64,000 nt of DNA, taken from assembly GCA_044223665.1 (NCBI GenBank), contig JBGALT010000026.1:1-64000 (forward strand), in the 5' to 3' direction. Positions 1-8,372 of the stretch are shown here, in pieces. The stretch is from JBBSAT01 sp044223665 (GTDB lineage: Bacteria > Myxococcota_A > Polyangia > Polyangiales > Sandaracinaceae). A model generated the notes under the pieces. That model was not told the origin of the DNA. It worked only from the letters and a program-made list of their open reading frames with translations, and made no database searches. Numbering within the stretch: the first letter of the stretch is position 1; every line of letters begins with the position of its first letter. Both the position numbers and the translations under genes were made by a program.

Positions 1-263
1 CGCAGGGTGAGGTGGCGAGCGTCCCAGCATGCTCGGACGCGGCATCAAGGCCGGGATCGCCGCGCGTCGCTGCTGGACCCCCATCCGCGATAAAACCCAG
101 CTGGCGCTCGACGCGAGACTCTTCGCGCTTGCGATGCGATGCTCGTGCGCGCGGTCGGCGCCACGGGTCTTCGCGAGCGCGCGCGAACATGAAAGTTCTG
201 CGTGACCGTTCTCGCGAGCGCGATACTGGCGTCACGCGCGAGCAGCCCAGGGCGGCAATCGCG
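1..263. other. Window edge without recognised gene
   Basis: No convincing coding frame is visible between the window start and the stop of the first minus-strand gene. Open frames here lack recognisable protein features. The 5' end of a minus-strand gene could begin near position 45 and run off the edge, but too little is present to support it. Confidence 0.4.
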
Positions 264-734
264 TCAGGAACCGAGCCCGAGCGCTTGGAGAAGGGCGGGG
301 AGCGCCGCGCGCCGCTCGGCGGCCGTGGCCTCGGCCGGGCGCGCGATGTGGGCGAGCATGGTCCCGCTCGCGTCGAGCAGCGTGAGCTCGAGGGTCGGCA
401 CTCGGAGCATGCGATGGCCCGCGGTCGCACCGCTCGGGTCGTGCACCGGAACGCACCCGGACCGGTCCCAGGTCACGCTCACCAGGAGGATGCGGCCGTC
501 ACCATGGACGAAGCGAGCGGCGCAAGACGCTTCCTCCGGCCAGCAGTCCGAGCCGAGCGCCTCGACACGGCTCGCGCCGACGGCCGGACGCAGCGCCCGC
601 ACCCACGCCCGCAGGTGCCTGCCGAGCGAGGGCTCGCCGGAGATCGTGACCATCACGAGCGCGCGCTCCGGCGCCTGCGCGAGCGCCGGCGCGGAGAGCG
701 CCCAGAGCGACGTCACGAGGAGTAGCGCGCGCAT
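264..734 (-). CDS. Small secreted protein of unknown function
   Basis: This encodes a 156-residue protein of unknown function, probably exported. The N-terminus has a basic start, a hydrophobic core and an AlaLeuAla-type signal peptidase site at about residue 20. Start ATG734 is preferred over an in-frame TTG at 752 because it places the signal peptide at the very N-terminus. Two or three cysteines in the mature part (CW...C, SGC) could form disulfides. It lies downstream of prfA in the same direction, where prmC often sits in other genomes, but it has no methyltransferase motif. Confidence 0.7.
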   Translation of the reverse strand: MRALLLVTSLWALSAPALAQAPERALVMVTISGEPSLGRHLRAWVRALRPAVGASRVEALGSDCWPEEASCAARFVHGDGRILLVSVTWDRSGCVPVHDPSGATAGHRMLRVPTLELTLLDASGTMLAHIARPAEATAAERRAALPALLQALGLGS

Positions 735-851
735 CGACCCACGATAGCGCAACGTCTCGCCGGTGGGAGCCGACTCGGCTCCGCTCGCTACGTGCTACCT
801 GCGAGGAGCGCCGCCTCGCGCGGAGACGAGACGACGCATCGCGAGGGTCCT

Positions 852-1925
852 TCAGCTCGCCTTGGACTGCGCTTCGAGGAGGGCGGCCTGGTGGCTCGCA
901 CGGAGCGCGTTCAGGAGCTCGTCGAGGTCGCCGTTCACGACGGCGTCGAGCTTGTGCAGCGTGAGGCCGATGCGGTGGTCGGTGACGCGGTTCTGCGGGT
1001 AGTTGTACGTGCGGATCTTCTCGCTCCGCTCGCCGCTCCCGACCATGTCCTTGCGCTCGCTCGCGCGTGCCGCGTCGGCCACCGACTGCTCTCGCTCGAG
1101 CAAGCGCGCGCGGAGCACCTTCAGCGCACGCGCCTTGTTCTTCAGCTGCGAGCGCTCGTCCTGACACTTCACGATGATGCCGGTCGGCACGTGCTTGATC
1201 TGCACCGCCGAGTTCGTCGTGTTCACGCCCTGACCGCCCGGGCCGCCGCTCGCGGCGATGGAGATCTCGAGGTCCTTGTCGGCGATCTCGACGTCGACCT
1301 CCTCGGCCTCGGGCATCACGGCCACGGTCGCGGTGGACGTGTGGATGCGGCCCTGGCTCTCGGTCGCGGGCACGCGCTGCACGCGGTGCACGCCGCCCTC
1401 GAAGCGCAGCCACGAGTAGATCTTGTCTCCCGTGACGCTGCAGACGATCTCCTTCAGACCGCCGGCGCTCGCCTCGCTCGTGTTGAGCACCTCGATCTTC
1501 CAGCCGCGCGTGTCGGCGTAGCGCGAGTACATGCGGAACAGGTCGGCGGCGAAGAGCGCCGCCTCCTCGCCGCCCGTTCCGCTCCGGATCTCGAGGATCG
1601 TGTTCTTCGCGTCGTTCGGATCGCGCGGCAGGAGCAGCGTCTCGAGCTCGCCCTCGAGCGCCGCGATCTGCTTCTCGAGACCGGGGATCTCCTCCTCGGC
1701 CATCACGCGCATCTCGGCGTCGGCGAGCAGCGCCTTGTTGCCGGCGAGGTCGGCCGTGGCCTTCTCCCAGGCGTCGAAGGCCCTCACGAGCTCGCCGAGC
1801 TCGGCGTGCTCGCGGCGGAGCAGCGTGTAGCGCTTGGTGTCCGCGATCACCTCGGGCACGCAGAGCATCTCTTCGAGCTCGGCGTGTCGCGCCTTCAGGC
1901 TCTTCAGCTTGTCGACCGGGAGCAT
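852..1925 (-). CDS. prfA: Peptide chain release factor 1
   Basis: This cytoplasmic class-I release factor should recognise UAA and UAG and trigger peptidyl-tRNA hydrolysis. The 357-residue length is typical. The stop-codon-reading motif is Pro-Ala-Thr near residues 186-188, which marks RF1 rather than RF2 (Ser-Pro-Phe). The universal GGQ motif is near residues 230-232 in a GGPGGQGVN context. It begins 9 bp after the stop of the DUF1385 gene, so the two are probably cotranscribed. The gene order rpmE, DUF1385, prfA matches a widespread conserved order. RF1 leaves UGA free, which suits the selenocysteine genes at 57-60 kb. Confidence 0.97.
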   Translation of the reverse strand: MLPVDKLKSLKARHAELEEMLCVPEVIADTKRYTLLRREHAELGELVRAFDAWEKATADLAGNKALLADAEMRVMAEEEIPGLEKQIAALEGELETLLLPRDPNDAKNTILEIRSGTGGEEAALFAADLFRMYSRYADTRGWKIEVLNTSEASAGGLKEIVCSVTGDKIYSWLRFEGGVHRVQRVPATESQGRIHTSTATVAVMPEAEEVDVEIADKDLEISIAASGGPGGQGVNTTNSAVQIKHVPTGIIVKCQDERSQLKNKARALKVLRARLLEREQSVADAARASERKDMVGSGERSEKIRTYNYPQNRVTDHRIGLTLHKLDAVVNGDLDELLNALRASHQAALLEAQSKAS

Positions 1926-1934
1926 GCGCCGCGA

Positions 1935-3032
1935 TCAGGCCGCGGAGGCGGCGTAGTGGGAGGCCGCGCTCGCGAACGAGTCGAACGCGGAGACGCCCTC
2001 GGCCTTCGTCTTCGTGCGCGCGGCCTGCATCGCGACGATGGCGACCTCGATCTGGCGATCGTCGGGCTCCCGCGTCGTGATCTTCTGGAAGAGAAAGCCC
2101 GGATAGAGGAGCACGCGGAGTGGGCCCGTCGTGCAGTAGCGCGCCGAGAGGCGCTGCAGCTCGTAGCTCACGGCCGCGATCAGCGGCAAGAGCGAGATGC
2201 GGAGCGCGAGCGTCTCGATCTGGCCGACCAAGCCCGCGGCATCGGGGAGGATCAGCGGCGTGAGGATCGAGCCGAGCACGACCGAGATGATCACGACCGT
2301 GATGAGGAAGGTCGTGCCGCAGCGCGGGTGCAGCGGGCTCTGCTTGCGCACGTTCTCGACCGTGAGCGGCAGCTCGGCCTCGTAGGCGTAGATCGTCTTG
2401 TGCTCGGCGCCGTGATAGTGGAACACGCGCCGGATCTCCTCGATGCGGGAGATGACGACGAGGTAGCCCGTGAGCACCGCGAGCTTGAAGCCGCCGGTGA
2501 TCGCGTGGAAGCGCCAGTCGGCCGGCGTGAGCGCGAGGCCCGTGAGGTGCGAGAGCCCGACGGTGAGCGCCTGCGGCAGCGCGATGAAGAGGCCGAGCGC
2601 GAAGAGCGTCGAGAGCACGAGCGCCCCGCGCTGTGCCAGCGAGGGCTTCTCTTCACGCGTGAGCGAGGGCGCCGGCTTCTCGGCGGAGCGCTTCTTCTCT
2701 TCGGCGCCGCTGGGCTCGAGGCTCGCGAGGGCCAGCACGGCCGCGGCCAGCATCGTCAGCGCGCTCGCGCCCGCCGAGGGCGGCGTCTGTTCGGTCTCCT
2801 GCTGCGAAGCGGAGAACGAGAGCGCGCGGTAGCCGACCGACATCGACTCGACGAGCGTCGCGATCCCACGCAGGCCCGGGATCTTCCGGACGCCGGACTG
2901 CTCGCTCGGGAGCTGCCCCTCGAGGACGGCGATCGTGCCGTCGGGACGCCGCACGGCGACGGACAGGCCCTCGGGGGCGCGCATCATCACGCCCTCGATC
3001 ACTGCCTGTCCGCCGATGTACGGCTTGGTCAT
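1935..3032 (-). CDS. DUF1385 (YqhQ-like) membrane protein
   Basis: This is a 365-residue integral membrane protein of the DUF1385/YqhQ family, whose biochemical role is not established. The N-terminal family signature, an IGGQAVIEGVMMR-type motif, spans about residues 6-18. Several hydrophobic segments follow (around residues 85-100, 145-165, 180-200 and 240-260), and a conserved YHGAEHKTIYAYE-like stretch is near residue 205-220. Members commonly lie between rpmE and prfA, as here. prfA starts 9 bp downstream. A strong hairpin (3120-3144) separates it from rpmE, so its promoter may lie in the 159-bp gap upstream. Confidence 0.9.
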   Translation of the reverse strand: MTKPYIGGQAVIEGVMMRAPEGLSVAVRRPDGTIAVLEGQLPSEQSGVRKIPGLRGIATLVESMSVGYRALSFSASQQETEQTPPSAGASALTMLAAAVLALASLEPSGAEEKKRSAEKPAPSLTREEKPSLAQRGALVLSTLFALGLFIALPQALTVGLSHLTGLALTPADWRFHAITGGFKLAVLTGYLVVISRIEEIRRVFHYHGAEHKTIYAYEAELPLTVENVRKQSPLHPRCGTTFLITVVIISVVLGSILTPLILPDAAGLVGQIETLALRISLLPLIAAVSYELQRLSARYCTTGPLRVLLYPGFLFQKITTREPDDRQIEVAIVAMQAARTKTKAEGVSAFDSFASAASHYAASAA

Positions 3033-3119
3033 GGCAATACACGCCTGGGCTCAGCGAGACCAGGCGATCGCGGCGCCCTTCGGCGGGAGGGGGGCCCCGA
3101 CCGATTCACTCGGGCGGGG

Positions 3120-3144
3120 GGAGGGGCTGAGTACCAGCCCCTCC
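3120..3144 (-). terminator. Hairpin downstream of rpmE
   Basis: A perfect 10-bp inverted repeat, GGAGGGGCTG / CAGCCCCTCC, encloses a 5-nt loop (AGTAC). It lies 48 bp past the rpmE stop on the minus strand and before the DUF1385 gene. The stem suits an intrinsic terminator or attenuator for rpmE. No clear U-tract follows, which is common in GC-rich genomes, so activity is inferred. Confidence 0.65.
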
Positions 3145-3191
3145 GACCACCACGGAGATGGCTGGGCTCTGCGAGCCAGAGACCAGACATC

Positions 3192-3443
3192 TCACTCCGG
3201 CTTGGGCTTGCGGACCGGCTTCGCCTTCGGCGCGCGCGGCTCCTTCGACACGCCCTCGTACTTCTTGCGGAAGCGCTCCACGCGGCCGGCGGTGTCCATC
3301 ATGCGCTGCTTGCCGGTGAAGAACGGGTGGCAGGCGGAGCAGACGTCGACGCTGAACGAGCCGCGGGTCGACTTCGTCTGGACGACGTTGCCGCAGGCGC
3401 AGGTGACGGTGGCGTCGAGATACTCGGGATGGATGTCCTTCAT
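3192..3443 (-). CDS. rpmE: 50S ribosomal protein L31
   Basis: This 83-residue protein is the large-subunit ribosomal protein L31. It keeps the zinc-binding form: a CxC pair near residues 16-18 (CACG) and a CxxC near 35-38 (CSAC). The family motif for the stretch PFFTGK is present. The C-terminal lysine/proline-rich tail is a little longer than in E. coli. Zinc-containing L31 is often replaced by a zinc-free paralogue under zinc starvation; no paralogue is in this window. It has hairpins on both sides, suggesting its own transcription unit. Confidence 0.96.
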   Translation of the reverse strand: MKDIHPEYLDATVTCACGNVVQTKSTRGSFSVDVCSACHPFFTGKQRMMDTAGRVERFRKKYEGVSKEPRAPKAKPVRKPKPE

Positions 3444-3517
3444 GGCGGTCCTCGTTCCCTCCGGGGTCCGGCCGAAGCGGCACGGGTGAGAGGGGGCGGC
3501 GTATGTAGCGAAGACGA

Positions 3518-3540
3518 GGCCCTACCGCAAGGTAGGGGCC
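3518..3540 (-). terminator. Hairpin between peptidase gene and rpmE
   Basis: A 9-10 bp stem with one bulged base closes a 4-nt loop (TTGC on the minus strand). It starts 26 bp past the stop of the minus-strand peptidase gene and is followed by a weakly T-rich stretch. It most likely terminates the peptidase transcript. The same region upstream of rpmE could carry its promoter or a leader, so a regulatory role for rpmE is an alternative. Confidence 0.55.
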
Positions 3541-3565
3541 TGCCCACCGTGGGGAACGGCTCCCT

Positions 3566-5458
3566 TCAGGAGCGGGTGGGCCCGGTCGCGGGCGACCAGG
3601 ACAGCGTGCCGTGCTCGAAGCGGATCGTCTGCGACGCCGTCGGATCGAGGGGCACGACTGCATCCTCGAGCGGCAAGCCGAGGCCACTCTGGATGCCCCC
3701 GAGCGAGCACCAGTAGGAATAGAGCACGCCGTGCAGTGTGTGGGTCCCCAGGCGCGGGTGATCGAAGATGGCACCTCGCACGCAGGGCCAGCCCCGCGCG
3801 ACTCCGTCGGCCAGCGTGACCGGTGGCTGCGTCGGCCACCCCACCGGCGATCGCGCCGCCCCCGCTGCGAGCCAGCTCGAGAAGAGACGGTCTTGGCCGG
3901 AGAGCACGATCGGCTTCTGGCCGGCCCACGCGAAGATGCCGCCGTTCGCGAAGCGCATCGCGACGCCGCTCGCATCGCCTTCGCTCATCGGGCCCGCCGG
4001 CGGCATCGGCATCCCGAGCGGCCCGCTCTTGCCGCCCGTGCCCTGCCATGCGGCGAGGATCGCCTCCGGGATCTCGTTCCCCGCGGGAGCCGCGCCGACG
4101 GGCGGCTTGGCCGCGACGGCCGGTGTCACGGCGCCGGCCGCCCCGATCGGCGGAGCGACCGGCTTTGCGGGCGCCATCGGCGCGACGACTGGCTTGCCCG
4201 GTACCGGCCCGAGCGCGGCTGCGACCGCACCCGCCTGGGCGCGCGGCTCGGCTGCGACGTCGGCACGCGCGCGCGCCGTCGGTCCCACCGCGCTCACCAC
4301 GGCGCGCTCGTCGAGCCCATCGTCCCACGGCATCCGCGCGAGCTGGGCCGGCGGCTTTCCGTCCGCCTGCAGCATCTTCAGGATCACCGCGCTCCGGTCC
4401 TCGCCTACGAACGCGCCCACGTCTCGCCCGCGCACGCGCGCGCTCAGGCCGGGCGTGATCCCCTGCACGAGCCCACCCGCCAGGCCCGCGAGCATCCCGC
4501 TCCCGGTGAGCATGCCGACCGCGAGCTGCGTGCCCATCGACGCGAACGCGCCCACGGCGCCCGATGCCTGCGCTCCCGACGAGGGCGGTGCGGCGGGCAG
4601 CGTGCGCGGATCGATCTTCGCGGTCGGGGCGAGCTCGGCCCGCTCGGTCAGCCGGATGGCCCACGCGGTGCGCGTCCAGTCCGGGTTGAGCACCCACTCG
4701 TAGGGCAGATAGCCGTACCCGTGGTCACCCCAGTCGGCGCCCCAGGAGTTGCGGATCACGAAGTGGCGTGCGGCGTCGTCGTATCCGACCAGCAAGAGCG
4801 CGTGGCGGCCGTGCTTCCACTGGGCCGACTCGCCGGCGCGCGGCAGAGGCACCACCCCGTTCGCCGGCACGTGCATGAAGCTCTCGGTGCAGCGCGTGCC
4901 GAACACGATCGGAAAGCCGGCCGCCAAGCAGCTCCGGATCGCGGCCGCGTCGATCGGCACCGACCACCAGTCGGTCGCCTGGAGCTCGCTCGCCTCGCGG
5001 TAGACCGCCTCCGGCGGCTGCACGGCGAAGAGGTTCCGGTCGTAGGGCCACGAGCGCTCGGTCGGCACGCCGAGACGGGCGAGCACGCGGATCCCGACGG
5101 CGATCGCCGCGCCGGCGTCGTCACGCACGCAGTCGTCCCAGAGGCGCTGGTTGTAGTAGACGAAGAGGCGGCTCAGATCGACCTCGCGCCCCGTCTCGCG
5201 CCGCACGAGGTACTCGAGCGCGCCGACGAGCGCATTCGACGTGCAGCTGCCGAGCGCGCCCTGGTCCTCGACCTTCGTCATCCACGGGCGCAGGTCGACG
5301 GCGGCTGGCAGTGCCCGGCTCCGCAGCGTGAAGGGGCGCCGCTCGAAGTCGTCGTTCGCGGCGTCGTCGCGGCAGGCGCCGAGCGCGATCTGCCGCCCGA
5401 GGAACGAGCCGAAGGAGAGACCGATCTGCTGCCCGAGACCGACGGTACCGATCGTCAC
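3566..5458 (-). CDS. Papain-family cysteine peptidase with LGFP-like repeats
   Basis: This 630-residue protein has an N-terminal peptidase C1 (papain-like) domain and a C-terminal repeat region. Catalytic positions are visible: QG before Cys72 (QGALGSCTS), His219 (GRHALLLVGYDD) and Asn237 (IRNSWGADWG). A Pro/Ala-rich linker covers about residues 390-470. The last 160 residues contain LGFP-type repeats (GPLGMP, SPVGWPT, GLGLPL), known for cell-envelope association in other proteins. No signal peptide is evident. GTG5458 is chosen because it overlaps the upstream stop by 4 bp (GTGA), indicating translational coupling. Its substrate is unknown. Confidence 0.85.
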   Translation of the reverse strand: MTIGTVGLGQQIGLSFGSFLGRQIALGACRDDAANDDFERRPFTLRSRALPAAVDLRPWMTKVEDQGALGSCTSNALVGALEYLVRRETGREVDLSRLFVYYNQRLWDDCVRDDAGAAIAVGIRVLARLGVPTERSWPYDRNLFAVQPPEAVYREASELQATDWWSVPIDAAAIRSCLAAGFPIVFGTRCTESFMHVPANGVVPLPRAGESAQWKHGRHALLLVGYDDAARHFVIRNSWGADWGDHGYGYLPYEWVLNPDWTRTAWAIRLTERAELAPTAKIDPRTLPAAPPSSGAQASGAVGAFASMGTQLAVGMLTGSGMLAGLAGGLVQGITPGLSARVRGRDVGAFVGEDRSAVILKMLQADGKPPAQLARMPWDDGLDERAVVSAVGPTARARADVAAEPRAQAGAVAAALGPVPGKPVVAPMAPAKPVAPPIGAAGAVTPAVAAKPPVGAAPAGNEIPEAILAAWQGTGGKSGPLGMPMPPAGPMSEGDASGVAMRFANGGIFAWAGQKPIVLSGQDRLFSSWLAAGAARSPVGWPTQPPVTLADGVARGWPCVRGAIFDHPRLGTHTLHGVLYSYWCSLGGIQSGLGLPLEDAVVPLDPTASQTIRFEHGTLSWSPATGPTRS

Positions 5459-6003
5459 GTGACACCCTTTCCAGGAAAGCGCTCGCCCGGCGCAGGCGGG
5501 CGGATGCCGTGCTGCACCATCACGAGCGCGGGATCGTCGGCGAGCTCGACCTTCGCCCGCGCGGTCAGCGCCGCGACGAGGTTGCCGGCCTCGACCGCCA
5601 TGCGGAACAAGGGGTGGGGCCGGATGCACGTCACCGAGTGACGGAGATAGTCGCGCGGCCGAGCCCGCATGCGCGACAGATAGAAGCGACGCGCCTCGCT
5701 CGTGTAGCCGGAGACACCGCGCCAGTCGTGGAAGACGAAGAGCCCGCCCGCCGCGCGGATCTCCTCCCCCTTCACGCGGAGCACGTCGTCGATCCAGCCC
5801 TGGACCAGCTCGGCAGCCCGCAGGCTGCCGCTCTCGATGTGGGCCTGCGAGACGAAGACGGCCGGGTGCGCGTACCACGCCAGCCCGAACGCCCCGTCGT
5901 AGGCTTGCAGCGGCCAGGCTTCGAACGGCGGGCGGGGCGGGGGAGCCGGCACGGGGGCAGGATGCCACGCAACGTACGCCGCGGGATCGGCCGACGTGCG
6001 CAC
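5455..6003 (-). CDS. SpoIIAA-like unknown protein coupled to the peptidase
   Basis: This encodes a 182-residue protein. The C-terminal half has the alternating hydrophobic pattern of SpoIIAA/STAS-like folds, with HDWRGVSGYTSEAR followed by a PHPLFRMAVE segment. The N-terminus is proline-rich. GTG6003 is chosen because longer starts would run through the divergent gene beginning at 6023. Its stop overlaps the peptidase start by 4 bp, so the two products probably act together. The fold assignment is by eye and only moderately secure; no catalytic motif is seen. Confidence 0.7.
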   Translation of the reverse strand: MRTSADPAAYVAWHPAPVPAPPPRPPFEAWPLQAYDGAFGLAWYAHPAVFVSQAHIESGSLRAAELVQGWIDDVLRVKGEEIRAAGGLFVFHDWRGVSGYTSEARRFYLSRMRARPRDYLRHSVTCIRPHPLFRMAVEAGNLVAALTARAKVELADDPALVMVQHGIRPPAPGERFPGKGVT

Positions 6004-6022
6004 ACGCGCGTATGCTCGGCGG

Positions 6023-7852
6023 GTGAGTCGGAGCTGCGCGACCTGCGGAGCGCTCGTCGGAGACGATGTTCTTCTCTCCGACCAGGGCGAGCCCATCTGC
6101 CCCGCGTGCAGCGCGCGCGCCGATCTCGAGCGCGAGGAGAAGCGTGCGAGCCAGGCGATCTTCGCCTCGAGCGGCTCGGCGCTCGCCCTCGGCGTGATCG
6201 CGCTCGCGGTCGATCCCTGCTTTCTGACCTCGATCTTCGGCGTCGCGGCCGGCATGGGCACGCTCAGCCTGCTCGCCCGCCATCCCGAGCACCGCGCGCG
6301 TCTCGGCGGGCGCGCGTGGGTCGCCGGGATCGCCGCCGTCCTCGGGATGGGCCTGGCCGTCGCGGCCCCCTTCGTGACGACCGCGTTCCAGGTCTACTTC
6401 TTCACACGACGCGCCGACCCGGCGCCCACACCGGTCGAAGAAGAGCGCGCCGAAGAAGAAGCGCACGCCGAAGAGGACCCGCGGCGACAGGTCTTCGCCC
6501 ACACGATCCCCGACTGGGTGATCGCGCTCGACGCACGCACCGCGGGGAGCGAGCGAGCGGCACCGCGCGACGTCGCGAGCACGCACGCCGCCGTGCTCGC
6601 GGCCGTCGATCGCACGATGCCGGAGCGCCACGACGCCTTCGCCCACTTCCTCGACGATGCGGAGAGCTACGCCGCCCGCGGCAACGAGACCGACGCGGCC
6701 GATCTGACGAACACGATGGTGCTCCTCGACTCGGCGCTCGAGAGCGGCGGCATTCCCTACTACGTGGACGCGCTCCTCGTGCGCTCGCGCGAGCGCCAGC
6801 GCGTGCTCGCGTCCACGTACGCCATCGCCCAGCGCCGGCACTACCGGAGCGGCGAGCGGCGCATCACCGCGCTCGATCTCGATCGCGTCGACACGCTCTC
6901 GTTCGACCGGACGCTCCTCGGCTACACGCGCCCCGACGTGCGCGTCGCGCTGGTGCTCACCGCGCGCGTCGACCGCTTCCTCGTGCAGCGCGTGCTGCCC
7001 TCGATCCACTCGACCGACGAGAGCGTCATCGTGCGCGGCTACGAGCACGAGACGGATGTCGCGTGGATCACCGCGTTCGAGGAGTCGGTCCACGTGGACC
7101 TGAGACGCGAAGCGGCGACCCTCGCTCCCGAGCGCGACGTGCTGGACCTCGCGAGCGCCATCGTGCGCCGGCGCGTGGCGCTCGACGCGCTCGATCACGA
7201 GATCGCGAGCGGCGGCGGCGCGCTCCCCGAGCCCGACGCCTACGACTACGACGTCGCGGCGCTCTCGGCCTACGCGGGGCGCGCGACGCCCTTCACGCTC
7301 CGCGACGTGCGGAGCGCGCAGCGCGACCTCGAGGACGCACGCCTCGAGGCCGCGTGGACCGCGCTCCGCACCGCGTCGCTCGACTCGATCGCGCGCCACG
7401 AAGCGCAGCACCGGATCGACTTCGAGGAGGACCTCGCCGCGCTCCACGTGCCCGACGCGCTCGCGCGCTACGTGGGCCGCACCGAGCACGAGGACGCGGT
7501 GAACGAGCTCGCCGAGCGCAGCAACCTCGAGCTCTCGGCCTACACGGCGCAGGTCGCGCGCGACCCCGAGCGCGTGCGCACCGTGCTCGTGCACGTGATC
7601 CAGTTCGCGATGAGCCGCCACGACTGGGGGCGGCCCGAGTGCTACGCGGCGCTCGTCCTCTTCGAGGCGCTCGCCGACGCGCTCGAGATCGCGCACGAGG
7701 AGCTGGTCGTGGATCGCACGATCCGGCGCGAGCGCCTGGCCCAGATCTACCAGGCCGTGCGCGAGCGCCCCTCGGCCGACATCGCGGCCGCCGCCTCGCG
7801 CGCGTGGACGGCGCTCTACGGATCGCCGCTCGCGCCGCTCGAGCTCGAGTAG
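6023..7852 (+). CDS. Membrane protein with zinc ribbon and HEXXH motif
   Basis: This encodes a 609-residue protein of unknown family. The N-terminus has a zinc-ribbon pair (CATC at about residues 5-8 and CPAC near 27-30). Two hydrophobic segments follow at about residues 50-80 and 95-125, then an acidic linker. The long C-terminal domain carries HEAQH at residues 459-463 and a downstream NELAER with Glu495, which fits an HEXXH...E zinc metallopeptidase. The GTG6023 start places the zinc ribbon at the N-terminus and leaves 19 bp to the divergent gene. Proteolytic activity is inferred from the motif only. Confidence 0.75.
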   Translation: MSRSCATCGALVGDDVLLSDQGEPICPACSARADLEREEKRASQAIFASSGSALALGVIALAVDPCFLTSIFGVAAGMGTLSLLARHPEHRARLGGRAWVAGIAAVLGMGLAVAAPFVTTAFQVYFFTRRADPAPTPVEEERAEEEAHAEEDPRRQVFAHTIPDWVIALDARTAGSERAAPRDVASTHAAVLAAVDRTMPERHDAFAHFLDDAESYAARGNETDAADLTNTMVLLDSALESGGIPYYVDALLVRSRERQRVLASTYAIAQRRHYRSGERRITALDLDRVDTLSFDRTLLGYTRPDVRVALVLTARVDRFLVQRVLPSIHSTDESVIVRGYEHETDVAWITAFEESVHVDLRREAATLAPERDVLDLASAIVRRRVALDALDHEIASGGGALPEPDAYDYDVAALSAYAGRATPFTLRDVRSAQRDLEDARLEAAWTALRTASLDSIARHEAQHRIDFEEDLAALHVPDALARYVGRTEHEDAVNELAERSNLELSAYTAQVARDPERVRTVLVHVIQFAMSRHDWGRPECYAALVLFEALADALEIAHEELVVDRTIRRERLAQIYQAVRERPSADIAAAASRAWTALYGSPLAPLELE

Positions 7853-8328
7853 GCCCGCGCGAGCGCGGCGAGCGCCTCGCCGTCGACGCGCATCGGGATC
7901 CACGTGGTGAGCTCGCGCGCCCCCAGCGTCCGATAGAAGCCACGCGCCGGCTCGTTCCAGTCGAGCACCTGCCACTCGAGACGCGCACAGCCCCGGCGCA
8001 CGGCCTCGGCCGCCACGGCCCCGAGCAGGCGCTTGCCGAGCCCCTGGCCGCGGGCCTCGGGCCGCACGAAGAGATCTTCGAGGTGGATCCCCAGCCTGCC
8101 GCGCCAGGTGCTCCACGTGGAGAAGAAGAGCGCGAAGCCGAGCGCGCGGCCGCCCTCTTCGGCGATCAGCGCCTCGCACTCGGGAGGCGAGGCCCCGAGC
8201 GCGCGCTCGAAGTCGGCCTCGGTCGCGACGACCGCGTCGGGCTCGCGCTCGTACGTCGCCAGAGCACGCACGAGCGCGAGCAGGATCGGAGCATCGGCGG
8301 AGGTCGCCGGACGGAGGATCGGAGCCAT
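7816..8328 (-). CDS. GNAT family N-acetyltransferase
   Basis: This 170-residue protein has the GNAT acyl-CoA transferase fold. Motif A is clear: LFVRPEARGQGLGKRLL, with the RxxGxG/A pyrophosphate-binding loop, about residues 90-106. The C-terminal FYRTLGAR segment is the usual motif B. The pattern of an FSTW stretch before motif A resembles the diamine/spermidine N-acetyltransferase group, but the substrate is not proven. Its last 37 bp overlap the convergent membrane-protein gene. ATG8328 is the natural domain start. Confidence 0.88.
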   Translation of the reverse strand: MAPILRPATSADAPILLALVRALATYEREPDAVVATEADFERALGASPPECEALIAEEGGRALGFALFFSTWSTWRGRLGIHLEDLFVRPEARGQGLGKRLLGAVAAEAVRRGCARLEWQVLDWNEPARGFYRTLGARELTTWIPMRVDGEALAALARAYSSSSGASGDP

Positions 8329-8372
8329 GACCGCCGAGCGTACCTGCCTGCCGCCCCGCTCGGCGGCTCGCG

